Assembly (NCBI RefSeq): GCF_000219725.1
Contig: NC_015732.1
Coordinates: forward strand, 3,106,972-3,170,971
Reading direction: 5' to 3'
Source: Gracilinema caldarium DSM 7334
GTDB taxonomy: Bacteria > Spirochaetota > Spirochaetia > Treponematales > Breznakiellaceae
Length of the DNA: 64,000 bases
The position numbers and the translations under genes were made by a program. This document shows, piece after piece, positions 36,390 through 43,606 of the stretch (position 1 is the first letter of the stretch; each line of letters starts with the position of its first letter). The notes under the pieces were generated by a model. It ran no database searches and was not told where the DNA came from. It saw nothing but the letters and a program-made list of their open reading frames with translations.

Positions 36390-36908
36390 TTACTCTTCTA
36401 TATAATCCTGTTTTGCCATCCGGGCAAGTTCCCGATAATGTTCTGCATTTTCCTTAATACCCGCAATCTCTGCAGCGGTCAATTCTCGTATTACCTTTGC
36501 AGGAGCACCAAGAATAAGCGACCGGGAAGGAATTTTTTTTCCCTGAGTCACAAGCGCACCAGCTCCGACAATAGATTCAGAACCTATCTCAGCACCGTTC
36601 AGAATGATAGCCCCCATACCAATGAGGGCATTATCACCTATCACACAGGAGTGTAGAATCGACCGATGTCCTACCGTTACATGTTTACCCACAATAGTAG
36701 GCATATTGGTATCCACATGAATCACCGTTCCATCCTGTATATTGCTCCCCTCCCCAATTTCAATCGGCGCAATATCAGCCCGCAGGGTAACCGAAAACCA
36801 AACTGAAACATCTTTGGCGAGACTAACCGCACCGGCAACTTCCGCATTCCAGGCAATGAAAACCGATTGATGAATTTTTGGGACCAAATCCTTAATTGCA
36901 TGAACCAT
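36390..36908 (-). CDS. gamma-class carbonic-anhydrase-like hexapeptide-repeat protein
   Basis: 172 residues from the ATG at 36908, with GGAGGGG 4 nt upstream; a longer frame to 36962 is unsupported. It is a left-handed beta-helix with hexapeptide repeats (IGEGSNIQDGTVIHVD, VGKHVTVGHRSILHSCVIGDNALIGMGAIIL). The three zinc ligands of the YrdA/CaiE group are visible as His64, His81 and His86. Some members hydrate CO2, others have no proven activity. It is the first gene of the operon running down to the PHP gene and is divergent from parA (88 bp). Confidence 0.87.
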   Translation of the reverse strand: MVHAIKDLVPKIHQSVFIAWNAEVAGAVSLAKDVSVWFSVTLRADIAPIEIGEGSNIQDGTVIHVDTNMPTIVGKHVTVGHRSILHSCVIGDNALIGMGAIILNGAEIGSESIVGAGALVTQGKKIPSRSLILGAPAKVIRELTAAEIAGIKENAEHYRELARMAKQDYIEE

Positions 36909-36977
36909 TATACCCCTCCATACTTGAAGAATATCCGCATCTAGGTCACTATTCAATAGCAATTTTTATCTCTACCA

Positions 36978-36986
36978 TGCTATACT
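36978..36986 (+). promoter_or_regulatory. extended -10 promoter of parA, leaderless or near-leaderless
   Basis: TGC-TATACT (36978-36986) is an extended -10 element, 10 nt before the ATG at 36997. No good -35 and no Shine-Dalgarno are seen. Confidence 0.5.
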
Positions 36987-36996
36987 AGATACCATA

Positions 36997-37755
36997 ATGG
37001 GACGGATTTTTGTATTTGTAAATCAAAAAGGCGGAGTAGGAAAAACCACTTCAGCCATCAATATTGGCGCATACCTGGCAGAAGCTGGACAACGGGTACT
37101 GCTCGTAGACTTTGACTCCCAAGCTAACCTTACTAGCGGTGTTGGAGCCGATGGGAGCAAGCCTGGGATATATGAACTGATATCCGGAAAAAACAGCGCC
37201 ACCGAAGTCATTCAGGAAACCTCGGTTCGAAACCTTTTTGTTATTCCAGCTTCGATTGACCTTTCAGGGGCTGCGGTTGAATTAGTAGAACAGGAAGACC
37301 GGGATTACTATCTAAAACGTTCCCTGGATAGTCTGCGGGATCAGTATGATTTTATCTTGATTGATTGTCCCCCATCCCTTGGAATTTTAACCCTCAACGG
37401 GTTAGTTGCCGCCGATGGGGTACTGATACCGCTACAATGCGAGTATTTTGCCCTAGAAGGACTTTCTCTACTCCTCCAAACCATTAAACGCATCCAGAAG
37501 GGGCTGAATCCCCATTTAGATATTGCAGGTATATTTTTTACCATGTATGACCAGCGAACCAAGCTAGCTCAGGATGTGGTCCGACAGGTAACCGCCTATT
37601 TTAAGGACCGGGTCTTTAAGACTATTATTCCACGAAATGTCCGACTTTCTGAAGCACCTTCCCATGGCATCCCGATATCCCAATACGATGCCCTCTGCGT
37701 AGGAGCCCGCAGTTACAAAAGTCTCGCCGAGGAGGTACTGAACCGTGGCCGCTAA
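36997..37755 (+). CDS. parA: chromosome-partitioning ATPase ParA/Soj
   Basis: 252 residues. It begins with the deviant Walker A motif NQKGGVGKTTSAIN, followed by LLVDFDSQANLT (Walker A') and DFILIDCPPSLGILT (Walker B). This is the standard small chromosomal ParA lacking a DNA-binding N-terminal extension. With ParB it segregates replication origins. It overlaps parB by 11 bp. The start follows an extended -10 box directly. Confidence 0.96.
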   Translation: MGRIFVFVNQKGGVGKTTSAINIGAYLAEAGQRVLLVDFDSQANLTSGVGADGSKPGIYELISGKNSATEVIQETSVRNLFVIPASIDLSGAAVELVEQEDRDYYLKRSLDSLRDQYDFILIDCPPSLGILTLNGLVAADGVLIPLQCEYFALEGLSLLLQTIKRIQKGLNPHLDIAGIFFTMYDQRTKLAQDVVRQVTAYFKDRVFKTIIPRNVRLSEAPSHGIPISQYDALCVGARSYKSLAEEVLNRGR

Positions 37756-38638
37756 ATATGGACTCGGTAAGGGTCTTGATGCGCTGCTCTCAGGAACCTC
37801 AGCAGATGAAACAAGACCTGAAAACGCACCTCAGGGAGAAGTTCGGATACCCCTCGAAAAGCTGAAAGCCAACCCCAATCAGCCCCGCAAAGTGTTTGAT
37901 GAAGAATCGCTTCAGGAACTGGCCGCCTCAATCCGGGAACATGGGATCATACAACCAATCATTGTTGAAGAAACCCCTGACGGAACCTATATCATCGTCG
38001 CAGGCGAACGACGAAGCCGGGCTGCCCGTTTAGCAGGGCTGCGGGAAGTACCAGCAATTATCCGCAACTACTCTGATGAACGACGACTCGAAGTAGCTCT
38101 TATCGAAAATGTTCAGCGATCGGATCTGAACCCCGTTGAGGAAGCCCAAGCCTATAAGCGCCTCATGGAACTGACCGGCCTCTCCCAGGATGAGGTGGCC
38201 GCCCGGGTTGGTAAAAACCGTTCTACTGTAGCTAATGCCCTGAGGCTCCTCAAACTTCCTGATGACATGCAGCATGCTTTAGCGGCCCAGCAAATGACGA
38301 GTGGCCATGCCCGTGCTATCCTTTCTGTAGTTAACCCAGCTGATCAACGGGTGCTTTTTGGAAAAATTATTGCCGATGCAATTTCAGTACGGGAAGCAGA
38401 AAAATTTGCCCAGGAACTTAATGGCGGCATCCGTGCAGCGGATAAACCAAAGAGAACAGATAAACTCCATGAAAAAGCTCCAGAATTACTTGCCATGGAA
38501 CAACAGTTTATTGATATTCTGGGAACAAAGGTTTCTATTTCAGGGGGACTGAAACGAGGGTCCATACATATTGATTATTATTCAATGGAAGATCTGGATA
38601 GGATCTATGCAATATTAGCCAGCAAAGAAACTCAATAA
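37745..38638 (+). CDS. parB: chromosome-partitioning protein ParB/Spo0J
   Basis: 297 residues. N-terminal GLGKGLDALLSG, then the CTP-binding ParB core (IPLEKLKANPNQPRKVFDEESLQELAASIREHGIIQPI, ERRSRAARLAGL), then the HTH (VAARVGKNRSTVANALRLLKLP) and a C-terminal dimerisation domain. It binds parS sites near the origin; I found no obvious parS in the window. It overlaps parA by 11 bp. A receiver-domain gene follows 24 bp later and may be in the same operon. Confidence 0.96.
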   Translation: MAAKYGLGKGLDALLSGTSADETRPENAPQGEVRIPLEKLKANPNQPRKVFDEESLQELAASIREHGIIQPIIVEETPDGTYIIVAGERRSRAARLAGLREVPAIIRNYSDERRLEVALIENVQRSDLNPVEEAQAYKRLMELTGLSQDEVAARVGKNRSTVANALRLLKLPDDMQHALAAQQMTSGHARAILSVVNPADQRVLFGKIIADAISVREAEKFAQELNGGIRAADKPKRTDKLHEKAPELLAMEQQFIDILGTKVSISGGLKRGSIHIDYYSMEDLDRIYAILASKETQ

Positions 38639-38662
38639 GAGTATAGTAAAAGGAAGGATGTC

Positions 38663-39040
38663 ATGAGTACCATACTAATTATAGACGATGACAGCACCAT
38701 TCAGGATGTGGCTGAAGCAATCCTTAAAAACCAGGGGCATACCGTCTTAAAAGCTCTCGACACCCTGCAAGCTGAACGTTATTTATCCTCATCATGTATA
38801 GATCTTATTCTGCTTGATATTGTGTTACCCGGTCAAGGCGGCCTGGAATACCTCATGGATATCAGGAATCGGCATCCAAACATTGCTGTTATTGTTATGT
38901 CTGGTAAGGTGCGAACGGACCTCTTACCGGTAAAAAAGCTGGCCCAGCAATTTGGCGCCGTCTGTATTCTTTCAAAACCCTTTACAGCACCAGAATTGAT
39001 TGAATCTGTAACAGCTGCTCTGAAAAGCAGCTGTAATTAA
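38663..39040 (+). CDS. single-domain response regulator (CheY-like receiver)
   Basis: 125 residues. A receiver domain with acidic pocket DDD (8-10), phosphoacceptor Asp52 (LILLDIVLPG), Ser80 in VIVMSG and Lys105 in ILSKPF. There is no output domain. Its location directly behind parAB is unusual for a chemotaxis protein, so a cell-cycle or polarity role is possible. AAGGAAGG is upstream. The cognate kinase is unknown. Confidence 0.88.
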   Translation: MSTILIIDDDSTIQDVAEAILKNQGHTVLKALDTLQAERYLSSSCIDLILLDIVLPGQGGLEYLMDIRNRHPNIAVIVMSGKVRTDLLPVKKLAQQFGAVCILSKPFTAPELIESVTAALKSSCN

Positions 39041-39071
39041 CTGCGGCCTGGGTTGCGGCTACTGCCATACA

Positions 39072-39107
39072 CTAGGAGCCTGTCGGACAAGTCCGACAGG
39101 CTCCTAG
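39072..39107. repeat. perfect 36-bp inverted repeat between convergent genes
   Basis: CTAGGAGCCTGTCGGAC and its exact reverse complement are separated by AA, giving 17-bp arms. It overlaps the stop codon of the methyltransferase gene. It lacks a T-run, so it may be a convergent-gene roadblock, a terminator of another type, or one copy of a dispersed repeat. Confidence 0.7.
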
Positions 39108-39886
39108 CCAGAAATAAGCCCTGGCCGGCCTTCCCAGAGGAGTATTGCCGCGGCAGCAGCTACATTAAGGGAGTCCACAGCATCCACTTCAAAACGCCTC
39201 TGTGGAATCGTAACCTGTGCACAAGACCGGTTCAACATTTCCTGAGACAAGCCAAACCGCTCATTACCCAACATGAGAGCAAGTTTTTTCACCTGACGGA
39301 GGGACTCGGGGCTACAGGAGTCTGGACTGAGCATGGCCGCCCAGAGTTCCCATCCCGTGCTTGCGAGGAGTTCCAATTCACCGGCACCATGAAAGGTATA
39401 GATGGGTAATGCAAACACCGCAGCCATAGAACAGCGAAGCACCCGCCGGCTATACGGATCGGCAGAACGAGGGCCCAGCAGGATTCCATCCCATCCAAGA
39501 GCCGCAGCGGTTCTGATAATGGCCCCCAGATTTTCCGGGTCTGTAATTTGTGGCAAAACAACAAGTCGCTGCCCTGAAGCAACCAGCGTCCCCGCTTCGG
39601 ACAGAGGTTGTAGCTCAGGCCGCCGGGCCGCAAACAGTAAGCCCCGATGAAAGGGATAGCCCGCAAGCTTGCTGATTTCTGCTTCGCTCAGAACCTGTAT
39701 GGGAATTGTTCCTCGGCTGATGGCCTCTGCATCTTCCAAAGCGGCGGGCACACAAAGTATTCCCAGGGCATCACAAAAGGCTGCGGTCCGTTCAGCCACG
39801 AGCCGACCTTCAGCAATAATAATCCTTTCCTTACGGAGTTCTCGGTCTTTAAGCTCGGCAAACCAAGCCAGGTCCAACTCAGCCAT
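39104..39886 (-). CDS. TrmH/SpoU-family RNA 2'-O-methyltransferase
   Basis: 260 residues from the ATG at 39886. This start overlaps the upstream gene's end (ATGGCTGA: start and stop interleaved), which signals translational coupling. Longer frames run back inside the lipoprotein gene and are unlikely. SPOUT knot motifs are clear: PQITDPENLGAIIRTAAALGWDGILLG, ALMLGNERFGLSQEML and the SLNVAAAAAILLWE C-terminal motif. An N-terminal RNA-binding segment is present (IIIAEGRLVAERTAAFCDAL). It methylates rRNA or tRNA ribose; the target is not determinable. Confidence 0.88.
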   Translation of the reverse strand: MAELDLAWFAELKDRELRKERIIIAEGRLVAERTAAFCDALGILCVPAALEDAEAISRGTIPIQVLSEAEISKLAGYPFHRGLLFAARRPELQPLSEAGTLVASGQRLVVLPQITDPENLGAIIRTAAALGWDGILLGPRSADPYSRRVLRCSMAAVFALPIYTFHGAGELELLASTGWELWAAMLSPDSCSPESLRQVKKLALMLGNERFGLSQEMLNRSCAQVTIPQRRFEVDAVDSLNVAAAAAILLWEGRPGLISG

Positions 39887-40616
39887 TGGTACGACCCATA
39901 AACCAGGCTTTCCAGCCCTGATACACCTGGGACCGATCAAGGCCCAGAGCTTTTTCATAATCACCCCGTTCCAGCAAACGGAACAGAGCTTCTTTGCCGA
40001 ATATTTCCAGCACATATTGAATAAAAGAATCGGCAAAGCTATAGCCATTATGGTTGGCAAAATACAGCGGGTTTCCAGATGTCAGTATTTTTTCCGGAGG
40101 AAATTCCATAGATTGATGAATTGCTTTGCCGCGACTGCCGTTGGTGAGATACAGGGCCACCCCTTCGTTAAGCCAGAGGGGGCAATGGGGATATAACCGA
40201 TAGATGACCGTGTGAATATACTCATGGCCAACTGCACCAAGAATACTGTCATAATCATGCACCCTGGTTGGATGGTCTGGCGAGAGAAGCAATACCTTTT
40301 CGCCTATATTATCCCCAATGTACCATTCAAGATTCAGAAGCCGGCCGATGAGGCCATACTTCTTTGTCACAAACTGCTGATGGTCTGTATAGATATATAC
40401 ATGGGTAACAGGAACGGAAACATTAAAAAACTCAGCCCCCGCGCTTTCTGCAGCTTCCAGAGCTCTGACCAGATCTTCCAGAACTGTCACCCTTTCATCA
40501 ACATGATGAATGATAAAATTGCCATAAGAACTTTGACACATTCCCCCTATTTCGGGATTGCTTGCACAGGAGATAAAGAGCAGAAAACAAACAACAGCAG
40601 GGTACCAGTGTTTCAT
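39879..40616 (-). CDS. lipoprotein with a gluzincin metallopeptidase-like domain
   Basis: 245 residues. The signal peptide ends in lipobox FISC (Cys17). The mature part contains a zinc-peptidase motif GHEYIHTVI (HExxH) and a downstream Glu in LWLNEGVALYL, the pattern of 'peptidase MA-like' gluzincins. It would act at the periplasmic face of a membrane. It is the gene upstream of, and overlapping, the TrmH gene. Substrate unknown. Catalytic residues look complete. Confidence 0.8.
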   Translation of the reverse strand: MKHWYPAVVCFLLFISCASNPEIGGMCQSSYGNFIIHHVDERVTVLEDLVRALEAAESAGAEFFNVSVPVTHVYIYTDHQQFVTKKYGLIGRLLNLEWYIGDNIGEKVLLLSPDHPTRVHDYDSILGAVGHEYIHTVIYRLYPHCPLWLNEGVALYLTNGSRGKAIHQSMEFPPEKILTSGNPLYFANHNGYSFADSFIQYVLEIFGKEALFRLLERGDYEKALGLDRSQVYQGWKAWFMGRTNG

Positions 40617-40643
40617 ACCCTGCTGTTATAGCAGAAAGGACTT

Positions 40644-42053
40644 TTACCGTGCAACGGCAGCGGGTGGCTTTGGAAAGCTCTGAATACATTTCAGAGAATT
40701 TTCCAAATCTTCACCGGAGAATTCATAATCCTGCAACTGTCCAGCAAAGTACTTTTCATAACCCGCCAAGTCCATAAGCCCGTGACCGGAAAGACCGAAA
40801 ACAATAACCTTTTCCTTTCCTTCTTCCTTGGCCTGTTTTGCTTCCCGGATCGCCATGGCGATGGCGTGGCTCGATTCGGGAGCTGCGATAATGCCTTCGG
40901 TTCGGGCGAAGGTGACCGCCGCATCATAGCATTCAAGTTGATGAACCGATCTGGGTTCTACTAGGCCGTCGAGGACCGCTTTGGATACCAGCGGAGCCAT
41001 ACCATGGTACCGGAGGCCCCCTGCATGAATCGTGGGGGCAATAAACTCGTGGCCCAGGGTATGCATGGGAAGGAGCGGTGTCATCCCGGACATGTCTCCC
41101 AGGTCATAGGCAAAAACACCCTTGGTAAGGGTCGGACATGAAGCGGGTTCTACCGCGATAATATCGATATTAGCCCCTTCGATCTTATCCTTTACAAAGG
41201 GGAAAGCAAGGCCTGCAAAATTGGATCCGCCACCCACACAGGCAATGACCGAATCGGGGGTCCGTTCGCCAATCTTCGCTAACTGGGCCTTTACTTCCTG
41301 ACCAATAATGGTCTGATGCAGCATGACATGATTCAGGACCGACCCAAGGGCATACTTGGTTGAACCCGTCTTGTCAGACACCGCTTCTTCCACCGCTTCA
41401 CTGATGGCGATGGCAAGACTACCGGGACAATTGGGGTCCTTTGCAAGAACAGACCGGCCAGCCTCAGTATAGGGGCTCGGACTGGGAATACAGGTGCCGC
41501 CCCAGGTCTGCATCATCAATTTACGGAAGGGCTTCTGCTCAAAGCTTACCTTAACCATGTAAATTTTACATTCCATACCCATGAGGGCACAGGAGAAGGC
41601 CAGGGCACTTCCCCATTGGCCAGCCCCTGTTTCAGTTGTTAGTTTTTTAACTCCCGATATTTTATTGTAATAGGCCTGGGCGACCGCCGTGTTTGGCTTG
41701 TGACTTCCTGCGGGGGATACGCTTTCATTTTTAAAATAAATCCTGGCTGGGGTACCTAAGGCCCGCTCAAGGGCTACCGCCCGATGCAAAGGCGACGGCC
41801 GCCAGCGGGACAAAATCTCCAGCACCGGTTCAGGTATATCAATCCAGCGCTCCTGGGACACTTCCTGCTCAATAAGGGGGGCTGGAAAAATAGCGGAAAG
41901 CATATCCGGTGTTACGGGCTTTCCATCGGGCCCCAGGGGAGGCAGCATGGGGGTTTTGAAATCCGCCGCCAGATTGTACCACTGGCGGGGCATTTCATCT
42001 TCCGAAAGCACCACCCGGATTGGTCCATAGGGTTTTTTATCGTGGATAGACAT
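40644..42053 (-). CDS. trpB2: tryptophan synthase beta subunit, TrpB2 type
   Basis: 469 residues, longer than classic TrpB (about 400) as expected for TrpB2. PLP-enzyme landmarks are the Schiff-base Lys in [21 protein letters not shown], the phosphate-binding Gly-rich loop [11 protein letters not shown] and the C-terminal [10 protein letters not shown]. It condenses indole with serine (or another acceptor) to form tryptophan. No trpA or other trp gene adjoins it, so it may salvage free indole. AAGGAGCC is upstream. A promoter with a 22-bp near-palindrome at its start site is at 42068-42120. Confidence 0.92.
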   Translation of the reverse strand: MSIHDKKPYGPIRVVLSEDEMPRQWYNLAADFKTPMLPPLGPDGKPVTPDMLSAIFPAPLIEQEVSQERWIDIPEPVLEILSRWRPSPLHRAVALERALGTPARIYFKNESVSPAGSHKPNTAVAQAYYNKISGVKKLTTETGAGQWGSALAFSCALMGMECKIYMVKVSFEQKPFRKLMMQTWGGTCIPSPSPYTEAGRSVLAKDPNCPGSLAIAISEAVEEAVSDKTGSTKYALGSVLNHVMLHQTIIGQEVKAQLAKIGERTPDSVIACVGGGSNFAGLAFPFVKDKIEGANIDIIAVEPASCPTLTKGVFAYDLGDMSGMTPLLPMHTLGHEFIAPTIHAGGLRYHGMAPLVSKAVLDGLVEPRSVHQLECYDAAVTFARTEGIIAAPESSHAIAMAIREAKQAKEEGKEKVIVFGLSGHGLMDLAGYEKYFAGQLQDYEFSGEDLENSLKCIQSFPKPPAAVAR

Positions 42054-42067
42054 AATTGGCTCCTTTT

Positions 42068-42089
42068 ATGTTTCTATATATAGATACAT
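42068..42089. promoter_or_regulatory. near-perfect palindromic operator of trpB2
   Basis: A 22-bp dyad with 11-bp arms and one mismatched pair, centred on CTATATATAG, lies between the -10 box and the ribosome site. Its position over the start of transcription is that of a repressor site. The regulator is unknown. Confidence 0.5.
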
Positions 42090-42091
42090 TA

Positions 42092-42120
42092 TGTATAACA
42101 TAGGAACTAACCTTTGACAA
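42092..42120 (-). promoter_or_regulatory. promoter of trpB2
   Basis: Reading down: TTGTCA (42120-42115), 17 nt, TATACA (42097-42092). An ordinary leader of about 35 nt with an AAGGAG site follows. Confidence 0.55.
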
Positions 42121-42129
42121 GTCTTTTTT

Positions 42130-43269
42130 TTAAACTTTTTTGCCCTTCCAATAGACAGGCAAGCGGAGTAGAACCATCAGGGTCAACACAACATTCAACA
42201 TAGGAATAATGAAAATCTGTATAAGGAAATCTATAGGACGCAGGTCTTTTAAATGTTCTCCTGAAATGACAATCGCTGCAATGGTATTCATCGACATAGC
42301 AACCCACACGGCCACCGGCAGGGGCCAAAGCAGGCTTTCCAAAACAAGTAACGGAAGGGCTACCATTCCGAGACTTATCATCAACATAAGCATGTTAAAA
42401 GAAAGTCTGGTTGACCTATCGGGACTAAAAATACCTCCTTTTGTCCAGCGGAGACCCTGAATAAAAAATTGTTTCCATGTCGGTTCAGTTTCAGTGAGCA
42501 CATGAATATCAGGACCCAGGCTAGCCCTGATTTTACAGGGAGTTTTCTGGTTGATAAAGGAAATCAGCGCTGCATCTTCGGTAACACTGAAAGGGACTGC
42601 ACCATAACCACCAGCAGCATCTAATACAGACTTCCTTACCGCCATATTATTTCCAAAGCCGCCACCAGGAGCTCCAATAGCTGTGGAAGCTGCTAAATAT
42701 CCATACCGAACCACATGATCGAACGCCTGGGTTTTATAAAGAAAGGACGCTTGAGGTGTTTTTTTAAAAACCGGGCCAATAACAAGGCCTGTATTCAGAT
42801 TAGACATACGCTTAACCATTCCACTAACCCAGGTTGTTGGCAGTTCACAATCCGCATCGGTCAGCAATACCAGTTCTCCAGCAGCTGCTTCAAACCCCTT
42901 GATCAAACCAAACTGTTTATAATTGGGCCCCGGATTTTCAGTAAGCTGTAGTAATCGACACAAATGACCTTCGAGATTAAATTGTTTACTAAATTCATGA
43001 ATTATAGAAGCTGTTTCATCGGTCGATCGGTCATCTATAAAAAGCAGCTCTATAAGAGGATAATCCTGCTTTAAAAGCGATTTTAGAAGCGCAGAAATCC
43101 GGTTTGCTTCGTTGTGAACCGGAATAATTATAGAAACTGATATGGTTCCAGTTAGTACGTTGTTGCGCGCACTCAGGTCTCTGCGATATTCCAGATAGAG
43201 ACCTGCCATAAGCACCAAATGAAGACCAACAAAAATGATGAAAAAAAAGATAGTAAAAATCACCAGCAT
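42130..43269 (-). CDS. membrane-bound family 2 glycosyltransferase
   Basis: 379 residues from the ATG at 43269, 7 nt after a -10 box; earlier ATGs lie inside the promoter. An N-terminal membrane helix (about 3-22) precedes a GT-A domain with SIIIPVHNEANRI, IDDRSTDET, the DxD motif in LTDADCELP and QGLRWTKGG (QxxRW). Two or three C-terminal membrane helices follow (about 285-370). The processive-type QxxRW and membrane helices suggest synthesis of a polysaccharide or glycolipid. Products cannot be told. It is a single gene, divergent from tRNA-Ala. Confidence 0.87.
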   Translation of the reverse strand: MLVIFTIFFFIIFVGLHLVLMAGLYLEYRRDLSARNNVLTGTISVSIIIPVHNEANRISALLKSLLKQDYPLIELLFIDDRSTDETASIIHEFSKQFNLEGHLCRLLQLTENPGPNYKQFGLIKGFEAAAGELVLLTDADCELPTTWVSGMVKRMSNLNTGLVIGPVFKKTPQASFLYKTQAFDHVVRYGYLAASTAIGAPGGGFGNNMAVRKSVLDAAGGYGAVPFSVTEDAALISFINQKTPCKIRASLGPDIHVLTETEPTWKQFFIQGLRWTKGGIFSPDRSTRLSFNMLMLMISLGMVALPLLVLESLLWPLPVAVWVAMSMNTIAAIVISGEHLKDLRPIDFLIQIFIIPMLNVVLTLMVLLRLPVYWKGKKV

Positions 43270-43276
43270 ATTACAA

Positions 43277-43304
43277 ACCATACAATGAAACATCATATTG
43301 TCAA
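43277..43304 (-). promoter_or_regulatory. promoter of the glycosyltransferase gene, leaderless arrangement
   Basis: Reading down: TTGACA (43304-43299, perfect), 16 nt, TATGGT (43282-43277), 7 nt, ATG at 43269. Confidence 0.6.
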
Positions 43305-43357
43305 GAACTAAGCGGTCTTGATTTTTACGTTATGTTGATGGTAATATAGATCTTGAC

Positions 43358-43431
43358 GGGGAATTAGCTCAGTTGGCTAGAGCGATTGGTTCGCAATCAA
43401 TAGGTCAGGGGTTCGAATCCCCTATTCTCCA
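43358..43431 (+). tRNA. tRNA-Ala(CGC)
   Basis: The sequence folds as a full cloverleaf. The acceptor GGGGAAT pairs with ATTCTCC, including a G3-U70 pair, the classic alanine identity element. The D stem is GCTC/GAGC, the anticodon loop TTCGCAA gives anticodon CGC, and the T arm is AGGGG-TTCGAAT-CCCCT. Discriminator A is at 43431 and CCA is not encoded. A TTGATT-18-TAATAT promoter candidate lies at 43318-43347. A strong terminator follows at once, so it is transcribed alone. Confidence 0.92.
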
Positions 43432-43436
43432 ATCAT

Positions 43437-43464
43437 GAAAAACCGGCCTTTGGGCCGGTTTTTT
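43437..43464 (+). terminator. intrinsic terminator of tRNA-Ala
   Basis: AAAAACCGGCC and GGCCGGTTTTTT pair perfectly around a TTTG loop and end in a T-run, starting 6 nt after the tRNA. Confidence 0.88.
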
Positions 43465-43475
43465 ACTTTAGAATG

Positions 43476-43606
43476 AATAGGGGATTCGAACCGAGTGAGC
43501 ACCGCGCGGAAGCGTGGGAAGGTGCCCATGGAGGGGCACCGCCAGCGAACGAGGCGGCCCGGAAACCTGAGGCACGATGCCGAAGGTTGTAGGGCGAATC
43601 CCCTAT
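43476..43606. repeat. 130-bp GC-rich element bounded by inverted copies of the tRNA-Ala 3' end
   Basis: The left end (43477-43488) and right end (43595-43606) are perfect 12-bp inverted repeats. The right copy is identical to tRNA positions 43414-43425, and the left end matches the tRNA's 3' part in inverted orientation over 18 nt. Inside, three hairpins can form: GGTGCCC/GGGGCACC, CCGCC/GGCGG and AACCT/AGGTT (with an inner GGC/GCC). No open frame of note. It overlaps the last bases of the AAA+ gene. It looks like a small structured mobile or repeat element targeted to the tRNA end. Confidence 0.65.

Noticed and set aside
36909-39040. parS centromere site near parAB
   Set aside because: I looked for the TGTTTCACGTGAAACA palindrome around parAB and saw no match or near match.
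39879-40060. Longer N-terminus for the TrmH-family methyltransferase
   Set aside because: The extension lies wholly inside the lipoprotein gene; the interleaved ATGGCTGA start/stop at 39886 is the natural coupled start.
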